DNA of 64,000 nt from NCBI RefSeq assembly GCF_001761465.1, contig NZ_CP017479.1:620001-684000 (forward strand). The letters run 5' to 3'. Source of the DNA: Flavobacterium gilvum. GTDB taxonomy: Bacteria; Bacteroidota; Bacteroidia; Flavobacteriales; Flavobacteriaceae. The notes below the pieces were generated by a model. That model was not told the DNA's origin. It saw only the letters and a list, made by a program, of their open reading frames with translations, and did no database searches. Below are positions 33,124-42,437 of this stretch, in pieces. Within the stretch, counting starts at the first letter, position 1, and each line of letters begins with the position of its first letter. A program made the position numbers and the translations under genes.

Positions 33124-34812
33124 ATGCGTTGGACACTAAAGCCAAAACCATCTGAAGAAAAAATAAAACATCTTGCCCAAGCCCTGAATATAGATGAATT
33201 CATCGCCACTTTGTTAATTCAAAGAGGCATTGAAACTTTTGAACAGGCCAAACTTTTTTTTCGGCCAAGTTTAAACGATTTGCACGATCCTTATCTGATG
33301 AAGGATATGGACAAAGCCGTCGAACGTATTGAAAAAGCAATTGAAAAAGGCGAAAATATCCTTGTTTTTGGCGATTATGATGTCGATGGAACAACGGCTG
33401 TTTCATTGGTTTCCTCCTACTTAAAAACGTTTTATTCCAATATTGCAACTTATATTCCTGATCGCTATAACGAAGGTTATGGCGTTTCTTACGCAGGAAT
33501 TGATTTTGCCGATGACAACGGTTTTTCTTTAATTATTGCTCTGGATTGTGGTATAAAATCAATCGATCATGTCGCTTACGCAAAAGAACGAAACATCGAT
33601 TTTATCATTTGTGATCACCACAGACCGGGAGAATTTTTACCCGAAGCCGTTGCCGTTTTAGATCCCAAACGCGAAGATTGTAATTATCCTTATGATGAAT
33701 TGTGCGGTTGCGGAGTGGGTTTTAAACTGATTCAGGCGTTGGGACAAAATCGGAACCAAACCATTGAAGATTTATCTCTTTATCTGGATTTGGTCGCTAC
33801 GGCAATTGCCGCAGATATTGTGCCAATGACAGGTGAAAACAGAGTTTTAGCTTATTTTGGATTGCAAGTTATTAATTCCAATCCGAGACCGGGAATTAAG
33901 GCATTGACTCATCAAATAAAAAAGAAAACACTCGACATTACTGATGTCGTTTTTATCATTGCTCCAAGAATTAACGCCGCCGGACGCATCAAGCACGGAA
34001 ATCACGCTGTAGAATTATTGTCCGAATTTAATTTTGAACAGGCACAACAATTTGCTTCCGAAATTGAACAATACAATAGTGATCGAAAAGATTTGGACAA
34101 ACAAATTACCAAAGAAGCTTTGGAACAAATTTCTGAAAACAATGAAAAAGAACGTTTCACAACCGTTGTTTTTCAGGAAGACTGGCACAAAGGCGTGATT
34201 GGAATTGTGGCTTCCCGACTGATAGAAACTTATTATAGACCGACGTTGGTTTTTACCAAAAGTGGTGATAAATATGCAGCTTCGGCACGCTCGGTAAAAG
34301 GATTCGATGTTTACAATGCCCTCGAAGCCTGTTCGGAACATCTGGAACAATTTGGAGGACATATGTATGCCGCTGGAATGACTTTGAAGGAAGAAAATTA
34401 TCTGGCGTTTAAAAATGCTTTCGAAAAAGTGGTTGAAGAAACCATTCATCCCGACTTGTTGATTCCGGAAATCACTATTGATTCCGAAATCAATTTTTCT
34501 GATATAACTCCAAAATTATCTCGGATTTTGAAACAATTCGAACCTTTTGGCCCGCAAAATATGACTCCTGTTTTCCTGACCAAAAATGTGAAAGATACTG
34601 GTTATGCTCAAAAATTAGGAACCGATAATGAACATTTAAAATTGTTTGTGCGTCAAAATCGTTCCGAAGGATTGGCTGCCATTGGTTTTGGATTGGGTAA
34701 TAAAATAACGTTAACTTCAGATCAAAAAGAATTTGAAGCCGTATATTGCATTGATGAAAACGAGTGGAATGACAAGGTGAGCATTCAATTACGATTAAAA
34801 GATATTAAATAA
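33124..34812 (+). CDS. recJ: Single-stranded-DNA-specific exonuclease RecJ
   Basis: 562 residues. It is a 5'-3' ssDNA exonuclease in mismatch repair and RecF-type recombination. DHH-family motifs are present in order: VFGDYDVDGT (82-90), ALDCGIKS (139-146) and CDHHRPGE (163-170). The DHHA1 domain includes GGHMYAAGM and the C-terminal OB fold ends at about 560. It is followed by an MFS gene after 7 bases. Confidence 0.96.
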   Translation: MRWTLKPKPSEEKIKHLAQALNIDEFIATLLIQRGIETFEQAKLFFRPSLNDLHDPYLMKDMDKAVERIEKAIEKGENILVFGDYDVDGTTAVSLVSSYLKTFYSNIATYIPDRYNEGYGVSYAGIDFADDNGFSLIIALDCGIKSIDHVAYAKERNIDFIICDHHRPGEFLPEAVAVLDPKREDCNYPYDELCGCGVGFKLIQALGQNRNQTIEDLSLYLDLVATAIAADIVPMTGENRVLAYFGLQVINSNPRPGIKALTHQIKKKTLDITDVVFIIAPRINAAGRIKHGNHAVELLSEFNFEQAQQFASEIEQYNSDRKDLDKQITKEALEQISENNEKERFTTVVFQEDWHKGVIGIVASRLIETYYRPTLVFTKSGDKYAASARSVKGFDVYNALEACSEHLEQFGGHMYAAGMTLKEENYLAFKNAFEKVVEETIHPDLLIPEITIDSEINFSDITPKLSRILKQFEPFGPQNMTPVFLTKNVKDTGYAQKLGTDNEHLKLFVRQNRSEGLAAIGFGLGNKITLTSDQKEFEAVYCIDENEWNDKVSIQLRLKDIK

Positions 34813-34819
34813 ATTTAGA

Positions 34820-36088
34820 ATGAAAAAAAATGACCCGTACGCGGCTCTGAGATTTAAAGAATTCAACATGTTTTTGTTATTGCGATTTGCTATGGTATTT
34901 GCCTGGTCAATGCAATTTATAATCATAGAATGGGAAGTATATAGCTTGACCAAAAGTGCACTTTCGTTGGGAGTTATAGGTTTAATGGAAGTGATTCCAG
35001 CCATCGGAATGGCTTTATTTGCCGGTCACATTGTTGATCAAAAAGAAAAAAAAGGAATGCTTTTAAAATGTATTATTGGTTTTTCCATAATTAGTTTTGG
35101 CCTGTTTTTATTGACTTGGCCAAAAATTGTGAATGGTTGGTCAACCAATATGGTTTTATACTCCATTTATTTTTTGGTCTTTCTTGGGGGTTTGGTTCGG
35201 GCTTTTCTCGGGCCAACAATATTTTCACTTTTGGCATTGATTGTTCCTAAAAAGGCTTATCCAAATGCTGCGACCTGGAGTAGCTCTGTTTGGCAAATCG
35301 GTTCAGTTGTAGGGCCTGCTGTGGCTGGATTTTCAATTACTTGGATAGGAGTACATTGGTCAATGTGTGCTATTTTTACCTGTTCGATATTAGCATTATT
35401 AACCTTAACACAGATTGCTACGAAACCCATTTTGAATCCAAAAATTGGGGAACCAATAATGGAAAGTTTGAAAGAAGGTGTGAAATTCGTTTTTACGAAT
35501 AAATCCATTTTGGGAGCATTAACATTAGATATGGTTGCGGTTCTTTTTGGTGGTGCAGTCGCTTTACTTCCTATTTTCGCCCAAGATATTTTAAAAGTAG
35601 GCCCAGAAGGTTTTGGAATTTTACGCGCCGCGCCGGCTGTGGGAGCGCTGTTGACGATGTTCATTTCTACACACCTTCCTTTTTACAAAAATGCCGGAAT
35701 TAAACTTTTAGCAGCCATTTTTGGTTTTGGAATATGCGTCATTGTGTTTGGATTATCCACTTGGTTTTGGTTATCCGTTTTTGCTTTATTTATGAGTGGC
35801 GTTACCGATGGATTTTCGGTGGTAATTCGTCAAACGATTCTGCAACTTAAAACTCCAGATCATATGCGAGGCAGGGTATCGGCAGTTAATTCTATATTTG
35901 TGGGTTCGTCAAACGAATTGGGAGCTTTTGAAAGCGGATTGACAGCAAAATTAATGGGAACTGTTTCTGCAGTTGTTTTTGGTGGAAGCATGACACTTTT
36001 GGTAGTTATTTTCACAGGCATCTCATTACCCGGATTTAGAAAACTGGATTTACAAAAAGATTTGGAAGAACACGAAAATCATAAATAA
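34820..36088 (+). CDS. MFS transporter
   Basis: 422 residues with about 12 hydrophobic helices in two halves joined by a loop near 195-215. The MFS signature loop AGHIVDQKEKKGML (between helices 2 and 3) and the second-half loop MRGRVSAVNSIFVGSSNELG are visible. It resembles the enterobactin exporter EntS-like/DHA-type branch; the substrate cannot be read. Immediately follows recJ and precedes a DUF2062 gene. Confidence 0.88.
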   Translation: MKKNDPYAALRFKEFNMFLLLRFAMVFAWSMQFIIIEWEVYSLTKSALSLGVIGLMEVIPAIGMALFAGHIVDQKEKKGMLLKCIIGFSIISFGLFLLTWPKIVNGWSTNMVLYSIYFLVFLGGLVRAFLGPTIFSLLALIVPKKAYPNAATWSSSVWQIGSVVGPAVAGFSITWIGVHWSMCAIFTCSILALLTLTQIATKPILNPKIGEPIMESLKEGVKFVFTNKSILGALTLDMVAVLFGGAVALLPIFAQDILKVGPEGFGILRAAPAVGALLTMFISTHLPFYKNAGIKLLAAIFGFGICVIVFGLSTWFWLSVFALFMSGVTDGFSVVIRQTILQLKTPDHMRGRVSAVNSIFVGSSNELGAFESGLTAKLMGTVSAVVFGGSMTLLVVIFTGISLPGFRKLDLQKDLEEHENHK

Positions 36089-36105
36089 CAGACTTTCAAT
36101 CAAAA

Positions 36106-36552
36106 ATGAATTGGAACATTTTAAAAGATAAATTTACAGGTCTTTTTAAACAAGGATTAAGTCCGATGCAATTAGGCGAAAGCATTATTGTATCGGGTTT
36201 ATTTTCGATAATTCCGATTCTGGGGGTTAGTACTTTTATCCTGACAACCTTATCAATAAAAAGAAAACTGAATTTACCCATCATGATGGCCATCAGTTAT
36301 TTGATGTGGCCGGTGCAGGTTTTATTGATTATTCCATTTATTCGGGTAGGTGAATTTATTTTTTCTGTTCCTCCAAGCCGTCATACTGTTGAGGAAATCA
36401 TCACCTCTTTTCAAAACAGTTTTTTTCAAACTCTTGGTCACCTTTCTTTTGAATTACTGTGCGGTCTCGGAGGTTGGTTTCTCACAACTGTTCCTGTTTC
36501 TATTGGGATTTATCTGGTGTTACGGTTGTTTTTAAAAAAAACGAATGACTAA
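36106..36552 (+). CDS. DUF2062 domain membrane protein
   Basis: 148 residues with about three to four hydrophobic helices. The N-terminal motif GLSPMQLGESIIVSG and the helix IPILGVSTFILTTLSIKRKL match DUF2062 membrane proteins of unknown function. It starts 17 bases after the MFS gene and is probably translated from the same mRNA. Directly downstream lies the decayed lpxH fragment and then an accessory module. Confidence 0.85.
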   Translation: MNWNILKDKFTGLFKQGLSPMQLGESIIVSGLFSIIPILGVSTFILTTLSIKRKLNLPIMMAISYLMWPVQVLLIIPFIRVGEFIFSVPPSRHTVEEIITSFQNSFFQTLGHLSFELLCGLGGWFLTTVPVSIGIYLVLRLFLKKTND

Positions 36553-36614
36553 ATAAATTTAGCCACAGATTAACACGGATTTCTTCTTTTTGAATTTGTG
36601 AAAAAAATTAAATT

Positions 36615-36690
36615 CTATTCAAACTTTTTCAATTCTAAAGTTTCACCATCGAAAACGCCATTGGTAATCCCGCTGCCTAATTTTGACTAA
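36615..36690 (-). pseudogene. Decayed copy of the lpxH 3' end
   Basis: 36623-36660 matches 40785-40822 (the end of lpxH) at 37 of 38 positions, and weaker similarity with a gap continues to about 36690. Read leftward in frame it gives GVFDGETLELKKFE-stop against GVFDGETFELKKY-stop in the intact gene. No lpxH sequence precedes it. The genes at 36805-40779 lie between this fragment and the intact gene. Confidence 0.85.
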
Positions 36691-36804
36691 CAAATCCCTT
36701 TAAAACCCTATTTCACATCTTAGATTCTGCTAACTATCCCATTTTATTTTAAATATGATTTTGTGATTATAGTTTTACGCTATAATCATTTAAACAAATT
36801 TAAC

Positions 36805-37896
36805 ATGAAATTATATCCAATTATTTTAGCGGTTTTAATTACAGGATCTTTTACATTCGCTAGCGCCCAAAAAAATAAAACAATAATAAAAGGGAAAGTG
36901 CATCGGTGGCCAACGGACACAATTTATTTACACACGCTACCTTTTCATTCTCCTTATTCGGGTGTTTTAAAATACAAGTTGATTTCTAAAGACAGTACCT
37001 TTAATTTTCAATTTGAAAATACAGATAAACCTTTTGTCTTTTTTATAACTTCTCAAAAAAAGGTAGTGGATCAACAAACTAAAGGATTACTGTTTGACAA
37101 CCTTGCCGAAGAACATTATTGGTCGAATTGTTTTAAAATATACACTTATGGAAAAACCACTAATTTAATAGAACCTAATGAGAAGTTAGACATGGATATA
37201 ACATGGAACGGATGGAATAAAACGGATGTAAGTTTTAAGGGGCCAAACAAGTTTAAACACGAATACTATCAAAAATCTTTTGATTTAAGTGATAAAGAAA
37301 AAGACGCATTGAAAGGACCATCCTCAGAAAACATAGAATGGGCAATCTCTGATCTTAAAAATGTAACCCAAAGCTCACTAGATGAATTAAAATTAGATAA
37401 GGATAAACTTGGCCCTGTTTTTTATGACTATCTTAAAGCTGAAATTGAATTTGGTGCGAGAAAATTTTTTTTACAATATCTTTGGTCAGAAAAGGTAAAT
37501 GATCTAAAAGAGATCATTGCTACAGGCAAAATACCAGACAAGTTTGTTGAAATATTAGCATTCAATAAGTATTCAATAAATGATGCCACTTTAATCAGTG
37601 AAGAATACAATGAATTTGTAGAAGAGTATGCTAACTTTCTTACGAACATTGCAAATAAGGAGTACAAAAAGTTTAATCCTTTTAGCCCCAAAAAAGTAGA
37701 AATTATTGGATCGAAATTACCGGAAAAGTCTGCGTATTATTATATAGCCAATCAATGTTTGCTTATTGATGATGATGCAAGTGAATTTATTATTAATGAT
37801 TCAAATGTATTAAAAAAACTAGCAAAAAAAATAATAGTGCATTTTCCTAATGGAGAGCTAAATAGTAAATTGAGAGAGAAATATAAAATTGACTAA
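36805..37896 (+). CDS. Exported protein resembling the N-terminal half of TlpA-family proteins
   Basis: 363 residues from the ATG at 36805, which begins a good signal peptide (MKLYPIILAVLITGSFTFAS); the ORF's earlier start at 36763 adds an unlikely leader. A beta-rich N-terminal part (TIIKGKVHRWPTDTIYLHTL) resembles the DUF4369-like head of Bacteroidetes TlpA proteins, followed by a helical region. There is no thioredoxin domain. The next gene encodes a thioredoxin-like protein, so the pair looks like a split TlpA. Periplasmic; function unknown. Confidence 0.7.
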   Translation: MKLYPIILAVLITGSFTFASAQKNKTIIKGKVHRWPTDTIYLHTLPFHSPYSGVLKYKLISKDSTFNFQFENTDKPFVFFITSQKKVVDQQTKGLLFDNLAEEHYWSNCFKIYTYGKTTNLIEPNEKLDMDITWNGWNKTDVSFKGPNKFKHEYYQKSFDLSDKEKDALKGPSSENIEWAISDLKNVTQSSLDELKLDKDKLGPVFYDYLKAEIEFGARKFFLQYLWSEKVNDLKEIIATGKIPDKFVEILAFNKYSINDATLISEEYNEFVEEYANFLTNIANKEYKKFNPFSPKKVEIIGSKLPEKSAYYYIANQCLLIDDDASEFIINDSNVLKKLAKKIIVHFPNGELNSKLREKYKID

Positions 37897-37912
37897 ATAA
37901 AAGCATTTTAAC

Positions 37913-38614
37913 ATGAAAACCACACTGCAAATTATAGGTATAGCTTCCTTTTTTGCCATAATTGGATACGTTCTCACTTATCCTTATGAACTTTCCTATA
38001 GCGGAGAAAAAGATATCATATTGATTGAAGATTCCCATGATATTTCATCCGTTTCAGAATTGACACATAGAGATGAATTTAAGAATAAAGTGCTTTATAT
38101 AAAAATATGGGAACCCGATGCCTCTGAAATTTTTAGATATACCCAAGAGGATTTAAAAAAATTGACCAATAGAGAAAAGAGCTTTTTTAAAAACGATATT
38201 ACCACAAACGATAAAGAATCTAATGAATTTATCGCAAACGGAGGGATACTGAAATACTATGATCCTGAAGATCAATTTTATTATCAGCCAGCACTTATTA
38301 ATACATATAAAAACAAAGATATTGTATTTGTATATTTAACCGCTTTCAAATCCGATTTTGAAAAGAAGGAAGACAAACTCAGAAGGTGGAAATCAGTAAT
38401 AAAAAGACATAAAATAGAAGGATGTCACATTATCCTGTCTTACGATTCATTTGAAAATCTTAAAAAGGAAATTCCCGATCTAAATGAATTCAATTTGCCA
38501 CATAATTTGATTGTAGATAAAAAAGGAGTTATTATAAATTATAATGCTCCAAATCCTAGAGATAAAGAATTACTATTTCCAGAACTAGATGCTGCTCTAA
38601 AAACTAATTTGTAA
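37913..38614 (+). CDS. Thioredoxin-like protein lacking the CXXC motif
   Basis: 233 residues with an N-terminal membrane or signal segment (about 5-25). FKNKVLYIKIWEPDASEIF occupies the place of the TlpA strand and active site, but WEPDAS stands where WCxxC is expected. Later strands IVFVYLTAF and LPHNLIVDKKGVIINYNAP fit the thioredoxin fold. It therefore cannot do thiol-disulfide exchange in the usual way and may bind a partner instead. It is 16 bases after the preceding gene and 12 before the histidine kinase. Confidence 0.7.
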   Translation: MKTTLQIIGIASFFAIIGYVLTYPYELSYSGEKDIILIEDSHDISSVSELTHRDEFKNKVLYIKIWEPDASEIFRYTQEDLKKLTNREKSFFKNDITTNDKESNEFIANGGILKYYDPEDQFYYQPALINTYKNKDIVFVYLTAFKSDFEKKEDKLRRWKSVIKRHKIEGCHIILSYDSFENLKKEIPDLNEFNLPHNLIVDKKGVIINYNAPNPRDKELLFPELDAALKTNL

Positions 38615-38626
38615 AGATAATTGAAC

Positions 38627-40099
38627 ATGACAGAAACATCATCAATTTTCAGCTTAAAGAGAAAAAAAATCATAGCCAATCTATTTTTTCTTATAATATT
38701 TACAAGTCTTATTATAGTAACAACTCCAAATTTCCATTCATATTATGATATAGATATTAGAAACAATACATACCAGTTTTTAACCGCTATAGCTCTTTTT
38801 TACACACACAATATGGTGCTAATTCCAATAAAACTGGAAGAAAGAAATAACGGTAAATACTTATGGTACACCCTAGGTTGTATCTTTGTTTTTACAATTC
38901 TGGAATTACGTTTTTTTTCTGCTATAATGATTCGTCATGCTGATCCTAGTCATAACATATTTGGTATAGACACTCGTAATCTATTTCATCTAAAGCAATT
39001 AATCAATGTTTTCGCTGCCATAAGTATTCCGTTAATAATAATAGGAGTTTTGTCTTTTTTTCATGCACTTTCTGTTTATGGCAAAAAGAAGCTTTTACCT
39101 TATTTAGAAATTCTTTTCCATACAATCATTCTATTGGGTATTTTTACTTTTTCAGTACTCATGCCTCAAATGAGGACTAAAGAAATTTTAGTAACTTCTT
39201 TTACACTGATAGTATTTTATACCCATGCATTTTTAATTACACCTGTTTTAATAACAGAAAAAAAGAAGCTAAAATATGGTTTTTTATTAATTGTACTCTG
39301 TGCTAGTTATTATGTATTTATGATTAAAGTCTTTGGGATTCCAAAGTTTGATCAAGAGACAGGAAACCCCGCATCCTATGAAAATATATTTTCCTTAATT
39401 TTTATTATTTCCTGCATTCTATTTATGACACTCTTTTTATCGTTTATATACGGCTATTCTCGTCTAAAAATAATAGCAAAAGAAAAGTCGTTCGACCTAA
39501 AATTAGGAGCCAAAGAATCAGAATTAAATTTATTAAAATCACAAGTCAATCCGCATTTCTTATTCAACTCCTTAAACACATTGTACGCCACGGCTTTGAC
39601 CGAAAATGCCCCAAAAACGGGCGAAAGTATAGCTAAATTGGCAAGTTTAATTCGGTATATGCAAGAAGACATCAATAAAGATTTTATTCCGCTTGAAAAC
39701 GAAATCAAATATCTGCAGGATTATATTGCTATTCAAAAGTTGCGCTGTGCTGTGGAGCCTCAAGTTGAAACGCATTTCGAAAATTTTGAAAACCACTCCA
39801 TCAGCCCTGGCTTGCTAATTCCTTTTGTAGAAAATGCTTTTAAATATGGAATAGACCCATCTAAAGCTTCAAAACTGGAAGTTTCAGTATATTGTGATGA
39901 TAACAGGATAACTTTTGAATGCGTAAACAGTTACGATGAAGATTACAAAACCTATTACAAGGAACAAGGATTTGGTATAGGAATAGAAAATGCAAAACAG
40001 CGATTGGAATTGGTATATCCTAAAAAACATACTTTTGAAATCGTGAAAGAAAACAATATCTTTTCAGTCAAAATAGTTATAAATACTTCTAAAAAATGA
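38627..40099 (+). CDS. LytS/YehU-type sensor histidine kinase
   Basis: 490 residues from the ATG at 38627 (a TTG two codons earlier is possible). Residues about 15-275 hold roughly eight transmembrane helices; the cytoplasmic part has the His_kinase motif KSQVNPHFLFNSLNTLYA (phospho-acceptor His) and an HATPase region with VENAFKYGID (N box) and GFGIGIENAKQRL (G box). No separate periplasmic sensor is seen, so signals are probably sensed in the membrane or via the two preceding periplasmic proteins. It overlaps the response regulator gene by four bases. Confidence 0.93.
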   Translation: MTETSSIFSLKRKKIIANLFFLIIFTSLIIVTTPNFHSYYDIDIRNNTYQFLTAIALFYTHNMVLIPIKLEERNNGKYLWYTLGCIFVFTILELRFFSAIMIRHADPSHNIFGIDTRNLFHLKQLINVFAAISIPLIIIGVLSFFHALSVYGKKKLLPYLEILFHTIILLGIFTFSVLMPQMRTKEILVTSFTLIVFYTHAFLITPVLITEKKKLKYGFLLIVLCASYYVFMIKVFGIPKFDQETGNPASYENIFSLIFIISCILFMTLFLSFIYGYSRLKIIAKEKSFDLKLGAKESELNLLKSQVNPHFLFNSLNTLYATALTENAPKTGESIAKLASLIRYMQEDINKDFIPLENEIKYLQDYIAIQKLRCAVEPQVETHFENFENHSISPGLLIPFVENAFKYGIDPSKASKLEVSVYCDDNRITFECVNSYDEDYKTYYKEQGFGIGIENAKQRLELVYPKKHTFEIVKENNIFSVKIVINTSKK

Positions 40100-40779
40100 T
40101 AACAGCCATTGCAATAGATGACGAACCAAAGGCTATTGAAGTCATAAAAATTCACGCATCCAAAATTGAGAATTTGGATTTGATTGCTCATTTTTATAAT
40201 CCAAAAGAAGCAATAACTTTTCTGAGACAAAATCCGGTTGACTTAATTTTTTTGGATATTAATATGCCGAATATGTCTGGTTTGGAAATGCTAGAAGAAT
40301 TAAAACTAAAACCCAATATTATTTTCACGACAGCCTATTCGGATTTTGCGCTTGAGAGTTATTCTTATAATGCTGTTGATTATTTATTGAAACCCTTTGA
40401 GTTTGATCGATTTCAAATGGCGCTGCATAAAGTTGAAGGACGAATTTCGTTTCAAAAAAATCAAAATCCTTTCTTTTTTATAAAAGACGGATTCAAAAAC
40501 ATTAAAATTCAGTTCAAAGAGATTTTATTTATTAAAGGGTCTGGTAATTACTTGGACATTGTAATGAAAGAAAAAGTACATTCTCCAAGAATGACTTTTA
40601 TGGAACTCGTTGAAAAATTACCTTCCTCAGAATTTATTAGAACCCACCAATCCTACATTGTCAATATTAACACTATTGACAAAATTGAAAACAACCATGT
40701 TTGGATGGAAAAACATGAAATCCCGATAAGTAGCCGCTATCGAGAATTACTTTTTAAACGGTTAAATTTGGTAAAATAA
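40096..40779 (+). CDS. LytTR-family response regulator
   Basis: 227 residues. A receiver domain (1-115) with the acidic pocket IDDEP, phospho-acceptor Asp54 (LIFLDINMP) and the conserved Lys in LLKPF. The C-terminal LytTR DNA-binding domain (about 130-227) includes ILFIKGSGNYLDIVM, THQSYIVNINTID and EIPISSRYRELL. It is coupled by overlap to the LytS-type kinase. Its stop codon (40777-40779) is directly followed by the stop of convergent lpxH, with no terminator between them. Confidence 0.95.
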   Translation: MITAIAIDDEPKAIEVIKIHASKIENLDLIAHFYNPKEAITFLRQNPVDLIFLDINMPNMSGLEMLEELKLKPNIIFTTAYSDFALESYSYNAVDYLLKPFEFDRFQMALHKVEGRISFQKNQNPFFFIKDGFKNIKIQFKEILFIKGSGNYLDIVMKEKVHSPRMTFMELVEKLPSSEFIRTHQSYIVNINTIDKIENNHVWMEKHEIPISSRYRELLFKRLNLVK

Positions 40780-41532
40780 CTAATACTTTTTCAATTCGAA
40801 AGTTTCACCATCGAAAACGCCATAAGTAAAATACGTAATCCAGTCTCCTAGATTCACATATTCTGAGTTTTCGCCAACTGATTTAATCATTGGCAAATGA
40901 CGGTGACCAAAAACAAGGTAATTGTAATGTTTGGTTTCCAATTTTCTTTTGGAATAAAGAATGAGCCATTCGTTGTCATCGCCTAAAAACTTTACATCGG
41001 CATCGCCGGAAATCAGTTTGTTTTTAACCGATAAATATTGTGCAAGTTTCATTCCCAGATCCGGATGGAGACAACGATACAGCCATTTGGAAAACGGATT
41101 GGTGAATACTTTTTTCATCCGTTTGTAGCCTTTGTCGCCAGGGCCTTTTCCGTCGCCATGGCCTATAAGAAACGTTTTCCCGTTAAAAGTAAATTCTTTA
41201 TTATCGTGGTAAACGGGAATGTTTAATTCTTTTTCGAAATAATCGTCCATCCATAAATCGTGGTTTCCCACAAAGAAATAAATAGGAATTCCGCTGTCGC
41301 GAATTTCTGCTAATTTTCCTAAAACGCGCACAAATCCCTTTGGAACTACGGTTTTGTATTCGAACCAAAAATCGAATAAATCCCCCAGAAGAAATATTGC
41401 TTCGGCATCTTCTTTTACTTCGTTTAACCAAGCGACAAACTTTTGTTCCCTTGGGAAACTTAACTCCGGTGTTGGCGCACCAAAATGCTGATCGGAGGCA
41501 AAATAGATTTTTTTATTGTTGGAAAATTGCAT
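40780..41532 (-). CDS. lpxH: UDP-2,3-diacylglucosamine diphosphatase (LpxH family)
   Basis: A 250-residue calcineurin-like metallophosphoesterase of lipid A synthesis, converting UDP-2,3-diacylglucosamine to lipid X. Metal-binding motifs: SDQHFGAP, GDLFDFWFEY, GNHDLWMDDYF, HGDGKGPGDKGYKRMKK and GHRHLP. It starts 14 bases after queD and probably shares its transcript. A decayed copy of its last codons lies 4.2 kb to the left (36615-36690). Confidence 0.92.
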   Translation of the reverse strand: MQFSNNKKIYFASDQHFGAPTPELSFPREQKFVAWLNEVKEDAEAIFLLGDLFDFWFEYKTVVPKGFVRVLGKLAEIRDSGIPIYFFVGNHDLWMDDYFEKELNIPVYHDNKEFTFNGKTFLIGHGDGKGPGDKGYKRMKKVFTNPFSKWLYRCLHPDLGMKLAQYLSVKNKLISGDADVKFLGDDNEWLILYSKRKLETKHYNYLVFGHRHLPMIKSVGENSEYVNLGDWITYFTYGVFDGETFELKKY

Positions 41533-41546
41533 GAACTACGTATAAA

Positions 41547-41999
41547 TTATTGATTGTCGCTTGCAAACCATTCGGCAAACGAAGACTCGGTTTCCTGCAA
41601 TTTAAGCGAAAAAAGTTCAATATTTTGAGGCAATCTACGGATGATTCTTTGAGAAAAATCGACTACCATATTCTCACTCGTTGGCTGATAATCGACCAAA
41701 ATTACGTGATGCCCACGCTCTTTTAATTCTTGAGCCAACTCTATATGTGGCGTAGTTTGATTAAAAACAGTGGCGTGATCGAATTGATCTACAATCTCTT
41801 CTTTGACAATTTTTTTCAAATCTGAAAAGTCGATAACCATTCCAAACTTCACGTTACTACGATCGGTAATTGGTTTTCCGATAACGGTAACCGATAATTT
41901 ATAACTATGACCGTGCACATTTTTGCATTTCCCGTCATAACCGTATAAAGCGTGACCGGTTTCAAAATTAAATTGTTTGGTAATTCTAATATTGCTCAT
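41547..41999 (-). CDS. queD: 6-carboxytetrahydropterin synthase / 6-pyruvoyl-tetrahydropterin synthase family
   Basis: 150 residues. Zinc-ligand histidines are visible in ETGHALYGYDGKCKNVHGHSY, with the catalytic Cys in GKCKNVHGH. DFSDLKKIVKEEIVDQFDH and the substrate-binding PTSENMVVDFSQRI follow. It makes 6-carboxytetrahydropterin in queuosine synthesis; a tetrahydropterin role cannot be excluded from sequence. A TAAATTTG -7-like box lies at 42019-42026 on the same strand. Probably in one transcript with lpxH. Confidence 0.9.
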   Translation of the reverse strand: MSNIRITKQFNFETGHALYGYDGKCKNVHGHSYKLSVTVIGKPITDRSNVKFGMVIDFSDLKKIVKEEIVDQFDHATVFNQTTPHIELAQELKERGHHVILVDYQPTSENMVVDFSQRIIRRLPQNIELFSLKLQETESSFAEWFASDNQ

Positions 42000-42078
42000 C
42001 GAAGATCTATTTTGACTGCAAATTTAATGAATCTAAATGTGAGGTAAATGTTTTTAAGGAATTATTACACAATAAAAA

Positions 42079-42199
42079 GATTGCTGATTTTTGATTAACG
42101 ATTTTTGATTTAAGAAGTAAAAAACCTAGCAAAATAGAAAATCCACCATTTAGCTACACCAAATCTGAAATCAGCAATTGTTAATCTAAAATCTAAAAC
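42079..42199. repeat. AT-rich inverted repeat (TTTTTGATT / AATCTAAA type)
   Basis: ATTGCTGATTTTTGATTAAC (42080-42099) and the inverse-like AAATCTGAAATCAGCAATTG with TTAATCTAAAATC (42161-42193) form a long imperfect inverted repeat. It lies upstream of the next repeat and between divergent genes. No ORF. Confidence 0.55.
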
Positions 42200-42221
42200 A
42201 TCGTAACTTATTGTCATTGTC

Positions 42222-42366
42222 CCTAGCCCTGATAGTAGTGGAAAGCCCGGAATCGCGATGGCTTACATTTTATGGGGCGGGAAAGCGACCGGAGGAAGCT
42301 CTTGCCGCCCCATAAAAATGTTGCCAGCGGGATGAGGACTTGCAACGAATAGCAGGAAATAGCTCC
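42222..42366 (+). repeat. TAGCCC...hairpin...GCAACGAATAGC element, copy 2
   Basis: It starts CCTAGCCCTGATAGTAGTGG and ends TTGCAACGAATAGCAGGA. In between is a large hairpin: CATTTTATGGGGCGG (42266-42280) pairs with CCGCCCCATAAAAATG (42305-42320). It is GC-rich in an otherwise AT-rich gap and is the longest of three copies with the same ends. Confidence 0.6.
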
Positions 42367-42437
42367 TAAAAATTCACTAAAAATTTCGATTACAGTAAAT
42401 ATAATCGTTATTTTGTAGAATAAAATTTCTGTACATT

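Noticed and set aside
36763-36804. Longer start for the exported TlpA-like half-protein
   Set aside because: It would add a polar leader before a good signal peptide; MKLYPIILAVL at 36805 fits better.
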